Notes: a model not told the origin generated them from the sequence alone. DNA of 64,000 nt from Cystobasidiopsis lactophilus (GCA_001599975.1 BCIO01000001.1:1798001-1862000); one strand, 5' to 3'; positions 1-11,006 are shown, numbered from the stretch's first letter. Made by a program: numbers and translations.

Positions 1-767
1 GAACGCTGGCCCTTCAGCCGGCATGGTCATCCCGCCTTCGTTTGGGTCCAAGCAGATGGAGTCGACTCTTCGGCCGCTCAGTACGAAGCCAACTACGTGC
101 CCCAATTCATGCCACGCCACCACGCACAGTTTGATGGGGTAGATGAGAAGTCGCAGGCCGACCAGGTTCCAGAAAACAAGGTCAACGAAGAAGAATATGA
201 CAATGACATAGAGCGTCGTCTTTGCTGTCGGCGTAGGCTTTAGGTGGGATCCCCCGGGCACTTCGTAAGTGTCGTCGCCCGGCAAGCAGACCCGATTGTA
301 TCGGCCGGGCCGCTGGGAGTGCTTGTGCTGCCGTGAATGGTCGTTGTAGCTGGAGGAAGCGACACGCCGGATGGGAAGAATGTGCTGGTCACTGTCACTA
401 CCGGAGGCGGAGGGGGAGTGTAGCCGCTGCGTGCTCTTGATGAGTCCCTTCGGTCTTTTAAAAGCATCAAAGGCTCTTCGTAAACGCACCTAGGATAACT
501 TGTTGTCGTTTCCGTCACAACTGGCGCCTTCTGCGAATCGTATGTGACCACCACGGTCGTTGTCGATTGCGAGAAGGGTGTGTTGCCTGGGCTATTTGCG
601 CCAGTCGGTGGGTAGCCGATGACCGTGGTGGTTGTAGTTGTTGTGGAAGTAACCCAGCCGCTCCACCGTTTCTCCAGACCATCAGAGCCAACAGGACTGG
701 CCGCGACCAAAGGCAAGAGGAGCAGCAACGCCGCATTTTTGAGCCGCTTCTTCTTTAAGCTGGGCAT
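1..767 (-). CDS. M50B-type intramembrane metalloprotease with mucin-like ectodomain (copy 1, 3' part beyond window)
   Basis: The start at 767 opens a signal peptide (basic MPSLKKKRLK, then a leucine-rich core ending LVAASP). A dibasic LEKR follows, which would suit Kex2 cleavage, then a Thr/Ser-rich stretch with a run of seven Thr. A 92-nt intron at 398-489 (donor GTGCGT, acceptor GGTAG) restores the frame and leads to CLPGDD, a hydrophobic helix (VIVIFFFVDLVFWNLVGL) and the zinc motif in WHELGHVVGF. The strand then reads GRRVDSICLDPNEGG and runs off the left edge. HExxH inside a membrane segment plus the DPNEGG element are hallmarks of the Peptidase_M50B family. A full-length paralogue lies at 41680-43432. 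Substrate unknown. The mucin-like stalk on an M50B core is unusual. The family call is firm; secretion and processing are inferred. Confidence 0.8.
398..489 (-). other. Intron of M50B copy 1
   Basis: Donor GTGCGT and acceptor GGTAG. Removing these 92 nt joins the Thr-rich ectodomain to the CLPGDD-membrane-HELGH frame. Reading through gives a stop near 240. Confidence 0.75.
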
Positions 768-1530
768 TGACGGCGCCGTCAGCCAGCACAAGCAACCAAA
801 CATGGTCGTCGCTGCAGCAGAAGCGTGCATTCAACATCTCGGAGCATCACAAAGAATGGAAGGTGCAGTCAATTCAACTTGAAGGTCCAGACAGTCAGCT
901 GGTTCCACTCGAACGGCCATCCTGTTGCAGCCTTGCATCAAGCTTTGCCTGTTACCAAGTGGGTCGGAGCAGCAGCAGCCAGTCTAGTTGATCCCAGAGC
1001 AGTTTGTCATGCGCATCAAATTGCCAATGGTGGAGTCGGAGCTCGGAGCGATTGACCCTCGTGTTCACAACGCTTCTTCAGTCTCCAAGTCGAGTTGCGC
1101 AGCCTCTGGTGCTTGTACTCTGGTCCAGACTAGCTTGCTGGTCTCCATCTCACGGCCAAGTGCCGTGCCAAGTGTCGGAATCCGAGCGAGTCAGCGAATT
1201 TGGGCGTGAAATCGGATTGCCGGTCTGCCAGAGTCGGTGGTCACTCAGGTTTTGGATTGTTGAGATCTTGTTGGTGTCTGCTGCCTCTCTGTGGTGTCGT
1301 AGGCCTCCGCAAAGGGGCAACGTAGACCGTGCAGCTGCGATAAACAGGGATGTCGCCGTCAATGTGCTCCCCGGATGTCTTGATTCAGGATGTTTTGCGC
1401 CTCACGTCGCGAACTCAAGGCGAAAAAAAAAGTTGAGTGGGGGATCCCGTGTGCGGGGCTTCGGACTCTGCAGGCAGCGTGGCAGCCAGCTTTTCAGAGG
1501 CTTATTCTGCTCCTACCATACACATCACAA
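768..1530. promoter_or_regulatory. Divergent intergenic region between M50B copy 1 and aldehyde dehydrogenase
   Basis: 763 bp between two divergently oriented start codons, so it should hold both promoters. Open frames here lack ATG-initiated, family-like protein. A short A-run lies near 1424-1433, about 100 bp before the dehydrogenase start. No other element is recognised. Confidence 0.5.
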
Positions 1531-3674
1531 ATGGCTCCCCAAGACTCCCTCCTCTTCATTAACAACGAGTTTGTCAAGTCCAAGGATGGCGTGCCCTTCT
1601 CCTTGAAGAACCCCGCCAATGGCGAGGAGATTGCCACCGTGCAGAGCGCTTCTGCCAAGGACATCGATGCCGCCGTCGTCAACGCCGAAAAGGCTCAGGC
1701 CATCTGGTAAATCAGCACATAGCGCGCCCCTGGGACGGCCACTGACGATGCAAGGGCAGGTATGCTAAGAGCGCCGCTGAGCGCACTGTCATCATGAAGA
1801 AGATGGCCGAGCTCGTCCGCGAATCCGGCGATGAGCTCGTCAGGCTCGACGCTTTGGTTAGTCATGCTGACTCACTTGGACGAAAGTCCGCACCTAACAC
1901 CACATCAGGCTATGGGCCGTCCCGTCTCCTCCAATGGCGACCCGGCTTTCTACAGCGCCCTTTTCGAATTCGTCGCCGCTCAGGGCGAGACCGTCCATGG
2001 CACCACCTCCTTGAACATGCCCGGCATGCTCAACTTCTCCCTCCGTCAGCCTTTCGGCGTCACCGCCGCCATTGTAAGGTTCTCCATTTTATCCGGCTTT
2101 TGCCGTCTCTGAAAGTCGTCGCCGCAGCTCCCCTGGAATTTCCCCTTGGCTCTGTTTTTGCAAAAGGTGCTTTCAATCTTGGAGTCAGTTTTCATCTATT
2201 CTGACGATGTTGTGTAGGTCGCCCCCGCCGTCGCGGCCGGCAACGCTATCATCATCAAGAGCTCGGAGAAGGCGCCTTTGGCCGTCGCCAAGATGGGCGA
2301 GTTCATCGCCAAGGCTGGCTTCCCTGCCGGTTTGATCCAGATCGTTTCCGGCAAGGGCGAGACTGGTGCTCTGCTCGCCGAGCACATGAAGATCCGCAAG
2401 GTTTCCTTCACCGGCTCGACCAAGACCGGCCGCGCCGTCATGGCCGCCGCTGCCAGGTCCAACTTGAAGAACGTGACCCTTGAGGTACCTTGAGCTCTCT
2501 CAGATGCCTTCGGGACCGCATATTGACGCACCCGACTACCAGTTGGGTGGCAAATCCCCTCTTATCGTTTTCGACGACGCAGACCTCGAGGAGGCTGTGC
2601 CCGCGGCCGCCTTCAGCATCAAGTTCAACTCTGGCCAGGTCTGCATTGCCAGCTCGCGCCTCTACGTTCACGAGAAGATCTACGACCAGTTCTTGAAGGA
2701 GTTCGCCAAGCAGTTTGGCGAGTACAGCCACGGTGACCCTACCGACAAGGCCACCACCATGGGCCCACAGGGTGAGCAACTCGTTGCGTGTGACTGAGAG
2801 AACGGTTTTCTGACTTTGCTTTGTCTCCAGCTGACAACATCCAAAATGTACCTTCCCTTGCTTTCCCAATTGCTCTCGTAGTACCGTCTTAACCAGTACG
2901 CGCAGGACATCGTCTCTTCCTACATCGAGATCGGCAAGAAGGACGGCAAGGCCTTGATTGGTGGCAACCGCGGCAAGGATGGCAAGGGCTTCTTCTTCGA
3001 GCCCACCATCTTCACCGACATCCCGGACAACAGCCGCATCAACAAGGAGGAGGTTTTCGGTATGTGCTGGCCGCTCGCAGACAGAGGGGGCCCGAATTGA
3101 CCGACTTGAACAGGCCCCGTCGTCGTCGCGCACAAGTTCACCGACGAAGATGACGTTGTGGCCCGCGCCAACGACTCCGAGTACGGTCTGTATGCCTCTG
3201 TCTTCACCAAGAACCTGGACCGTGCGATGCGCGTGGCCAAGGCTCTCGACTCCGGCATGGTCGGCGTCAGTAAGTGGCACACCTGATCTGTTCCCATGTC
3301 GCCACCTCACTGATTCTTCCTCAACCCCTCCAGACGTGTCCTCACCGACGCACTCTGTCGACTTGGGCTTCGGTGGGTCTTGTTTGGGCGCCGAATCGTC
3401 CAGATCTCGGGCTAATCTTGTCGAAACAGGCGGAACCAAGGCCAGTGGCATCGGACGCGAGAACGGGGTCAACGCCCTCGAACATTGGTTAGAGCAGAAG
3501 GTCAGCTATCATCCCTGCATCATTCTGGGCATAAATTTACGTTTCTGTACAGGCCGTGTTCATGAAGGGCGAGTTCTCCGCGGTTTCTCCCGACTTTTGG
3601 CCGCTAAAGCTGACATTTTCGTGCAGTTGCCGACAAGAAATAAGCAACAGAAGGTCATTTGCATGTACATTTGA
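1531..3674 (+). CDS. NAD(P)-dependent aldehyde dehydrogenase
   Basis: Oxidises aldehydes to carboxylic acids with NAD(P). The ATG at 1531 gives MAPQDSLLFINNEFV, the usual short lead-in of fungal cytosolic ALDH. Readable motifs in order are the cofactor-binding segment APAVAAGNAI and SSEKAPL, the Rossmann segment VSFTGSTKTGR, the catalytic-base segment LELGGKSP with Glu, the nucleophile Cys in FNSGQVCIASSR, and EEVFGPVVV near the C-terminus. Eight or nine short introns are needed (for example 1707-1759, 2075-2217). Spliced size is about 500 residues, normal for the family. No targeting presequence is visible, so it is probably cytosolic. The last junction is uncertain: splicing at GCG/gtttct gives a basic tail ending at 3674, while one base of shift would end in VADKK near 3645. 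Confidence 0.9.
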
Positions 3675-4249
3675 GGGTCACTCCGTTGGAATGCAGGTTG
3701 GACATCTTAAGAGGAACTAAGGTGGTGGCGGCCAGGACCTCCCGCTCTCTCGACTGAGTTCTGTGCTCCGCGATATCACTTCTCTGGCTATATCGTGTCC
3801 TCTGAGACTGGCTGGCCTCCAACCATGAGCTCTGGGCGATGTGCTCGGCGCGACGCCACCGCCTTTAATTTTGACCCAGGCGGCGACCGCCATTTGTCTT
3901 GCGGATTGCCGTCTCTTTAGTCCTTTTGCGATGCACGCCGCCCTAAACGTTTCAGACCCTTTTGATGCTTGCTTCATCCTCTCGGTGCGACCGGCCTCCT
4001 CTGTTAAATTTACGAATTTGCCCCTGCTCTCGGACCTCTTTTGCCCCAGCGAAAACGGATAGTACTTGCGTGCACTGACGCTCCTGTCATAAATGCGGGC
4101 CGCGGCGGAGCGCCTCTGTCGTGTAGGCCAGAATGTTGCTGAAACAGCTCGCACATCGTGTCCCTTCTTGTGTGCCCATTTAGACGCACTTTCGCACTTT
4201 GGTCCTTTGCCACCACCACACCAGCTTATGTGTAGTTGATGGAAGTACG
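3675..4249. other. Intergenic, no gene seen
   Basis: 575 bp between the aldehyde dehydrogenase stop and the start of 7TM protein A, both on the plus strand. Presumably the 3' UTR of the former and promoter of the latter. A long minus-strand open frame at 3717-4154 has no ATG start and no family resemblance. Confidence 0.4.
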
Positions 4250-5770
4250 ATGGATGTGCTTGCCGGTCAGATACTAGGCCAGGTGCTTAGTCTTTCGCCG
4301 GATCAAAATCCCTATGCTTTTGCGAAGGAGGCCATTTACGAGTTCTTCCAGCCTGACTTACCGCCATTCTTCTTCGTCAGCCAAGCAATAAACATCTTCT
4401 TCTTCACCTGCGTTGTCTTCGTCGCCGGCTTCAATCTATGGCGCCTGAAACGGAATCGGGGAGTGCATGTCGGCTTGCGGCTTTATTCAACGCGACGGTT
4501 TTTGGGTAGTACGTTGCTGCTACCGAACGCAGCGGTGCTCTTCTCTGTCTGGTGCCTGGTCTTTGCCCTCTGTACGTTCCGTCTGGTGATGCACGACCGA
4601 ATTCTGACCCCAAGTCCCGCGGTTGATAGCTTCTATTCCTATGATGGCCCTCTTTATAATAAGCCCCTCACACAAATGGTCTCCGACGACTATGATCGCC
4701 TTCTATCCGATCGCGGTCCCGATCGGCTTGATCTATGCGCTCTGGAGTGAAATCCACTCGCTCCTCTCTGTCTACCTACTGTCTGGCGCCGGCCCTGGGA
4801 CCCACCTCTCCCCATCAAAAACGCTCTGTGTCAATGCCCTGTTTGTGTCTGTGAGAAAAGTTCGACATGTTCACTTTTGCCACCGTTGCTAACCAAACCA
4901 ACCCACCAGATCTACCCTCTATTCATCTTAACGACATTTCCCTTCTTCATTCGAGCTGCCATCAAGATGCACACCGCCTTTGCCTCTTTCGAAAGATTGG
5001 GCTTGGATGCGCTGTCGGGTCAATGGCAGCCAGGCGACAAGTTCAGCGTCACACCTGAAATCATGAAGAAGGTTGCGATTTTGACGACCGAAGCGGAGGC
5101 CGCCATCGAGTCCTTGGGCACCGCATTCTTGACACACCTTGTGTGGCATGTCGTCACATTGGCTGTGTTCTTGTTGGCCAGCGCCCTATACTGCATTTTC
5201 CTCTCTCAACGCCTCCGCCCGCGCAACTCCCTCGGCGGCACACAAAATTTCCGCCTATCTACGACCGGAATCTCCCTCTCACAGGGCGCCAAGTCGTCTT
5301 ACTACAAGCTGCTTGTAGAGGTCGTCGCCAGCATGGTGCTGACCGGTTGCTACGCCGACCTCTCGGGCTACATGTCTGTGGTGAGCTGGAGCTTCTTCGA
5401 AAGGGCGGTATATCACCTTGCTCATCCACTATAACAGCACACACAAGCTATGTTCCTGTCTGCCAAGGGCTGGACAGTTTCGTTCTGCCTCGTCTTCGGC
5501 CTCTTCAGTCTCATAGGTCTCCCCATCAACATCCACATTGCCCTTCGCCTCCAGTCGCCCCCGCCCAGTCGCCGTGCCAGTGCAACTCTTTTGGAGTACC
5601 CAATGCATCCCATCTTCCTGCAGTCGACTATCAAGGAGCTCGAAGAGGGAGGCGAGGTCATCCACATCCGGCTCTTGAAGCCTCCGCGAACATACGCATC
5701 CTACTGGGGGGACTGGGAACGAAAGGGAGACGACGACATGGAGACCTTGGACGAGCTGGGCCTGCTGTAA
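4250..5770 (+). CDS. Multi-pass (about seven-helix) membrane protein A, lineage-specific family
   Basis: Function unknown. The ATG at 4250 gives a soluble N-terminus with LSLSPDQNPYAFAKEAIYEF, then a first helix (AINIFFFTCVVFVAGFNLW) followed by a basic RLKRNR loop. Further hydrophobic helices are readable around LLLPNAAVLFSVWCLVFAL, YPIAVPIGLIYALW, IYPLFILTTFPFFI, LVWHVVTLAVFLLASALYCIF and WTVSFCLVFGLFSLIGLPI, with a charged C-terminal tail ending at 5770. Helix-loop layout and the N-terminal NPY motif match proteins B (35788-37544) and C (39726-41400), but A is the most diverged. No catalytic motif is visible. A seven-helix plan with extracellular N-terminus would allow a receptor-like role, but no GPCR signature is seen. 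Exon boundaries after helix 2 are tentative. Confidence 0.6.
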
Positions 5771-6265
5771 GGACCCAGGGAGAGGTACGTTTCAATCTTG
5801 GTTGCTCGACGTTTCAACTGAGATCTCGCCGCTGACAAGCTTTCAGCTTAATCAGAAGTCAATTTCACTGTTTGGACGCCACCACACCACTTGTCTGCCG
5901 CGGCGTTTCGAGAGCCTGGCGTCCGGAGCGGAATCGATCCCACCTTGGTGCATTGTATGGTTGTTAAAGACAGCCAAAGTGAGTCGAGAGCATCTCTTCG
6001 TCCCGTGAGAAAGTCACATTGAATTGGACGTTGCTCGCAGTGTTTACAATAAGAAGAGGGATGATAGAGAGCAGCATGGGTGGCGCATCGGAGAATCCAG
6101 ACTGTCAATAGTTCCTATAATTCTCGCTTTCATTTTTGCATGGCTGCATGGTTCCACAGACACATAGTGCAGTATACCGCTGGCCACGAGCAAGCTTGAG
6201 CGCTGGAAAATCGGCGCCGCGGATTGCCTTTCGGTCCGCTGCGACCGTCTCCTCTTCCCCCAAGG
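5771..6265. other. Intergenic, no gene seen
   Basis: About 495 bp between 7TM protein A and ERG28, both plus strand. No supported coding sequence, repeat or RNA gene. Likely the 3' UTR of A and the ERG28 promoter. Confidence 0.4.
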
Positions 6266-6941
6266 ATGGACCGCTACCTACCGGACGCCAAAGGATGTGA
6301 GGTCGTTCGACGTGCTTTGCCTGCGTTCTTGAGTTGACTTGCCCCAAGACCTGCCCTACTGGATGCTCTTTGTTTCCGTTCGCTTTCTTGTCGCGCTCTG
6401 TTCATTTGTCTTCTTCTGAGGCTCGCTGAAGGTTTTGGCTTTCGGAAACACCATTCAATGCTACAGCACCACCGAGTTGACGAGAAGAGTCTACAGCGGT
6501 AGCGAGAAATCGGGTCAGCATTCGGCTCGTTTCGCTCTCCTGCCATACCTGAAGCCCAAGTGGACAGTGACCAGCCTGACATCGCGCACATTCGGGCTGT
6601 GGACTCTCGTATCTAGCCTCATCCGGTTCCAAGCCGCCTACAGGCTGCACGACAGAGAGTGAGCCTGTGTCTTCATTGCTGTTCATCTCTGAAGGGCTCA
6701 AGTCCCGGCCACAGTTGGTACAACCTGGCGATAGGGACCTACGTGATCGTGTCCTTCCACTACGCGACCGAGTACTACAAGTTCAAAACGACTCGACTTT
6801 CGGCGGGCTTCCTGTCGCCAGTCATCGTGGGCAGTAGGTGCTCCATCTTTGCCTTTCGCCACCGCCTTGCTCAACGAATGGCCATCAGATGTCTCGTTGA
6901 TCTGGATGCTCAGCCAGTACTCGTTCTACGTAGAGAATTGA
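6266..6941 (+). CDS. ERG28: Ergosterol biosynthesis scaffold protein ERG28
   Basis: Small ER membrane protein that tethers the C-4 demethylation enzymes (Erg25-26-27) in ergosterol synthesis. Five exons read as 6266-6296, 6334-6377, 6432-6658, 6715-6833 and 6889-6941. They sum to 474 nt, exactly 157 residues plus stop, the normal family size. Diagnostic strings are LPYWMLFVSVLAFGNTIQCY, TTELTRRVYS, SRTFGLWTLVSSLIRFQAAY and the C-terminal SLIWMLSQYSFYVEN. The first exon is only 31 nt and its intron (6297-6333) only 37 nt, but both are needed to reach an ATG because TGA stands in frame just upstream of exon 2. Identity firm; exon 1 moderately sure. Confidence 0.9.
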
Positions 6942-7027
6942 AAGACTTGAAATTTCCCACATGAGGCAACCCGTCTGCAGAGGCGCTGCGCTCCAGCCGG
7001 CCTGAGCCCTGTTCCGTGACCGTCAAG

Positions 7028-8911
7028 ATGGGAGCTGTCCTGTGCGTCTGAGAGCCTGCTTTATGAGCGCATGCTGAAGACGATGCGAGCAGAGCTATCC
7101 CGTTCCTCGGTTCGCTGGGCGGACTTGCGGCCACCGTCGTCTCGAGCTCTCTGGCTGGCTTGGCCTTGTGCGTGTTCCCCTCTGCGCCTGCCCGGAGTTC
7201 AATGACCTCATGGCCCAATCAGCTTCTGCACCTCGAAAGCGGTAGGTGGTGCCTCGAGAGCCAGTCAGTGGAAGGGGGATGCTCAAAGTCGGAATTCCAG
7301 GCGTCTGCGTTTTGCAAGTCGTGCAACTGCCAATCCTCAATCGCCACCCGCATCGGCTTCTCGATCATATTCCTGGTCAATTCTATATTAGCTTGGCTGT
7401 CCTTAACGCCATGGGCAATCAGGCGGATCGAGGCTTGGAGCTACGACTACATCAAGATGAACTGTGCGGGCGGCAAATGCTACGGCGTGCTCGCTGTGCG
7501 TTCCCTTGCCTTCTTCCTGCATTAGTCTTCACTAATGCGTTGCGATGGAGCGCTCAGGTCCATCGAATCTGCTTTGCCCTCGGCCTGCTGCACATCATCC
7601 TCAGCTTGCTGCTTGTCGGCGTTCGGGACACCAGAACTAAGCGTGCTGCCATTCAAAACGGGTACGTTCGACCTATCATTGCATACTGTACACGAGTCCT
7701 GAGGCGAGAGAACCAGGTGGTGGGGTCCGAAGGTACTCGCTTGGCTGGCGCTCATCGCCGTCTCCTTCGCCATCCCGAACGGCTTCTTCATCTTTTGGTC
7801 CAAGTACGTCGCCATCATCGGCGCCACCATCTTCATCCTCATTGGCTTGGTCCTCCTGATCGACTTTGTGCACTCGTGGTCCGAGGCGTGCTTGGACAAG
7901 TGGCAAGAGCAGGGCTCCGAAATGTGGAAGTGGATCCTCATCGGCTCGACCTTGCTTGAGTACGCCGGCATGATCGCGCTGACCGTGGTGGACTACATCT
8001 TCTTCGCCGGCTCTGGATGCGGGCTCAACCAGTTCTTCATCACGTTCAACCTCATCCTCTGCGTGCTGTCCACCATCTTGTCCATCATGCCTGCCGTTCA
8101 AGACTCGAACCCGCGGTCCGGCCTGGCTCAATCTGGCATGGTCGCCGTCTACTCGACCTACCTCATCACCTCGGCGGTGGCCAACCACGACGACAAATCG
8201 GGCCAATGCAACCCGCTCACCTCTCGCGCCTCTGCTGCCCGCTCCTCCATGGTCATTGTTGGCGCCGTCTTCACCTTCTTGGCTATCGCTTACTCCACCA
8301 GCCGAGCCGCCACCCAGTCGAAGGCGTTCTCTGGCAAGAAGAATCCCGGTGGCGGAGGTGCTATTACGCTTCCGGTGGACGATGGCGAGATGGCCACCGT
8401 CACCTCCCAACCTTCCAAGAAAGACAGCTTGAAGGTGCAAGCGATGATGGCGGCCATTGCTGCCGGATCGATTCCGGCGAGCGCGTTGGACGAGATGTCG
8501 GATGACGATGAGGACGAAGGCGCACCGGGTGCCCTGGAGAGGGACGACGAGCGGTCTGGCACGCGGTACAACTACTCTTGGTTCCACATCATCTTTTGCA
8601 TGGGCGCCATGTACGTCGCCATGCTGTTGACGAACTGGTGTGTTGCTGTCTTCCTTCTCCCATAGCCAATCAACTTAGACATGATGATTGCGGCGCAGGA
8701 ATGTGGTCGTTGCCACTGGAGACGACCAGGGCGACTACGTCAAGATTGGCCGCTCGGGCGCTGCCATGTGGATGCGCATCGTCAGCAGCTGGATCTGTTC
8801 GTTCCTCCTCTCATGTAGTCCAAAGGCCCGAAGCTGACAGCGAACTTAGGCCTCATTCTTTATATCTGGTCGTTGGTGGCGCCAGTCATTTTGCCTGACC
8901 GCTTCGATTAG
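7028..8911 (+). CDS. TMS1: TMS1/SERINC family membrane protein
   Basis: Serine-incorporator (SERINC/TMS) protein, a multi-pass membrane protein of endomembranes linked to serine-lipid metabolism. The start at 7028 gives MGAVL, the conserved N-terminus, joined over an intron to a hydrophobic segment. Then come the cysteine-rich FCKSCNCQSSIATRIGF, NSILAWLSLTPWAI, WSYDYIKMNC and the GKCYGVLAVHRICFALG signature. Helices continue through WWGPKVLAWLALIAVSF and a conserved CNPLTS loop. An acidic cytoplasmic loop (SDDDEDEG) precedes WFHIIFCMGAMYVAMLLTNW and the terminal helix ending LPDRFD at 8911. About six introns, three with GTGCGT donors, leave roughly 490 residues, the expected size. Confidence 0.92.
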
Positions 8912-9182
8912 ATGAATGGGCACTTTATTAGCATCTCATCTCGTGTAATATGCATCCTCTTAAACCTGTATGTCTTGACAAGTTGCGCTACGACGAAGCT
9001 TGAGAGCGACTGGGGACGAGAACACATGCTCATATATTACATCTGACGCGCAGCTCTATTAGTTTAAGAGTGAGGTCTCCTCAAGGTCCCGTCCCGGTCT
9101 CTAGAGGAAGGCGACCGCCGCCACCAAAAAGGAGCGAGGGTCACTGCTACGAACAGGGAAGCACACAGTCCAGCCACAAAGT

Positions 9183-9997
9183 TCAAAGGGGCAGAGGCAA
9201 GAGAACGCGACCAACCTTTTTGCGTTTCTTGTTCGCCGGTTCGCCCACGTCCGTCCCGTTGGGCGCGGGTCCGCCATTCGTCGAGCCATTCATGATGTCC
9301 GACAAGCCGGCCGTGGTCTGCGAGAGGACGTCGCCTCTGGACCGCTTCTTTTTTCGCCGCCGCGTGCTCGCGCCCATCGAGCCGAGGAGCAGCTCGACGT
9401 CTTCTGGGTTGGTGGGGCCCGGCTGTAAGCTGAAGCTGTCCCGTAACGTCTGGTCGTCGAAGGGCTGGATGTCGACCGGCTGAAGCTCCGGGTGGAAGGC
9501 CAGGTCGCGCATGTAGTGGTCTTTGGGATTCCCATATCGACCTGTTCGTGTGCACCATTCGTCAATATGATCCCAAGGACATAGCAGGGGCGACAGCAAC
9601 GAACCTGGGAGGTCGGCGACCAAGTGGCCATATCCCTTCTCGACCTTTTTGCGCTCCGTCTTGTTTCCCTCCGCTACTGCTGCCGCCGCTGCCTCTGCCG
9701 CCGTAGCCTTCCCTTTCCCCTTGACACTGCTTCCCAGACCACCCACTGGCACCTCGACGTACGGCCGGACGAACTGCTCGTAGACGCCCACCAAATCGAA
9801 CGCTTGCAAGAGGTCTTCCGAGCCCGAGATGCGCGCCCTCGGCACTTGCTCGTCTACGCCAGCACAGCGTCAGCGCTTCTGAGGCAAGCCTGGAGCTCTA
9901 GAAGCGAAGCAAAATCACCGGTTGGGACCGAGTCCAGAGCAAGGTCGACCAGAGCGAGAGCTGAAGTCGAGGCTACGGGAGGTGCGTCCGTCTCCAT
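9183..9997 (-). CDS. MED19: Mediator subunit 19 (Med19/Rox3)
   Basis: Subunit of the Mediator head/middle connection for RNA polymerase II. The body (9183-9843) carries DLLQAFDLVGVYEQFVRPYV, an alanine-rich linker, then KKVEKGYGHLVADLPG, which matches the Med19 signature K-Y-x-H-L-x-D-L-P-G. The basic tail RRRKKKRSR and NKKRKK is typical of fungal Med19. A first exon joins over an intron near 9844-9917. The likely start is the ATG at 9997 (METDAPP). The frame is open further upstream but would need a start overlapping the neighbour's ATG. Family length fits at about 245 residues. The 3' end is either the stop at 9183 or, if a final intron is spliced after NKKRKK, slightly farther downstream. 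Confidence 0.72.
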
Positions 9998-10159
9998 TGG
10001 CCGCCAGACGCCAGCATCAGCCGAATCCAGGCCGCCCTCTGAGCTGCTATTGAACAGGCCGTGCGGAATGCTCAAAAGAGGGACCTCGAGAATTGGCTGG
10101 ACAGTCGCTGCAGAAGCGCAAGAAGCACCTTGCCCAACGTCGTCCGCACGCGCGCCGCC
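9998..10159. promoter_or_regulatory. Short divergent promoter, MED19 / TFIIIC subunit
   Basis: Only 162 bp separate the proposed MED19 start (minus) from the TFIIIC subunit start (plus). Both products belong to general transcription machinery, so a shared bidirectional promoter is likely. No specific element recognised. Confidence 0.45.
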
Positions 10160-11006
10160 ATGAATGTGCCTTCTGGTACCGACCCGGAGCTGCTCCTAGG
10201 CGACGAGTGGGAGTACACAGACGGCGACCTCAGCAAGCTCGACGACGACGAATACGAGCCCGAGGAGGTCAGCCAGCCGCACATTTGAAATCGCTTCGCC
10301 CTGCCGGTCTGATGCCCCTCTTGACCTTGCAGGTTTCGTACATGGTGTTGGATACGGTTGGAAAGGTCAAATCAGCGGATCTCAAGTCAGCCGGCGAGGT
10401 TCAACTGTCTGTAGGTCTTCAAAGGTCACCTGCGACGACTTTCGACTCACCCAATAGCGCAGGGCTTCAATTCGGATCAGCCGTTTGTCCGGATAGGACA
10501 CAGCATCTACGAAGGCTCTTTCGAGGGCTTGATTGGCACTGAATTGATTCTCACAGAGATTGCGGCTGGTGGGTCCATTGGTCCTCGAAGGAAGCCCCAG
10601 CTGATGAAGGACCAAATCAGAGGGCTCCCCGAAGGCGACTTACATGCCTTTCGCTCTGACCTCTGTCCATGTGCATCTCGAGGGCGTCACCTTGGTTCCC
10701 AAGAACAAGAAAGACAGGCCGGCGCCGCCCACCGACTACGCCAACACCCCTCACCCAGGCACAGTCCACGCACCACGCCCACCGCGCGGCTCGGGCTTGT
10801 CCAGAGGTAGAGGTCGGCCGAAGAAGAAGAAGGACGCCGGGTCGGACAGGCAGGCCGAGAATGCCATGGTCACTTTGCCACTCGAGCAGGAAGAGTTCGA
10901 TTTCGGGGACGACTTGCCCTCGGGCTCCGGGGCGCCAGACATCATCATTAACCACGAACGAGATGAAGAGAGCGCCTACATCAACCCGGACCTGCTCTTT
11001 CGGTGA
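10160..11006 (+). CDS. TFIIIC triple-barrel-domain subunit (GTF3C6/Tfc7-like) with AT-hook
   Basis: RNA polymerase III initiation factor TFIIIC subunit. Exons are 10160-10267, 10333-10410, 10463 to about 10573, then about 10626-11006. They give an acidic N-terminus (ELLLGDEWEYTDG), the barrel strand VSYMVLDTV, and the diagnostic GFNSDQPFVRIGHSIYEGS and GLIGTELILTE. This matches the TFIIIC_sub6 pattern in which a compact six-strand barrel pairs with its partner subunit. The C-terminal third contains an AT-hook-like SRGRGRPKKKK near 10800 and an acidic tail with FDFGDD, which is not part of the core family domain. About 225 residues. Start chosen because DEWEYTDGD is the conserved family opening. 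Confidence 0.8.

Noticed and set aside
3717-4154. Long minus-strand open frame between aldehyde dehydrogenase and 7TM-A
   Set aside because: It begins at a GTG, not ATG, and its Arg/Ser-rich translation resembles no protein family.
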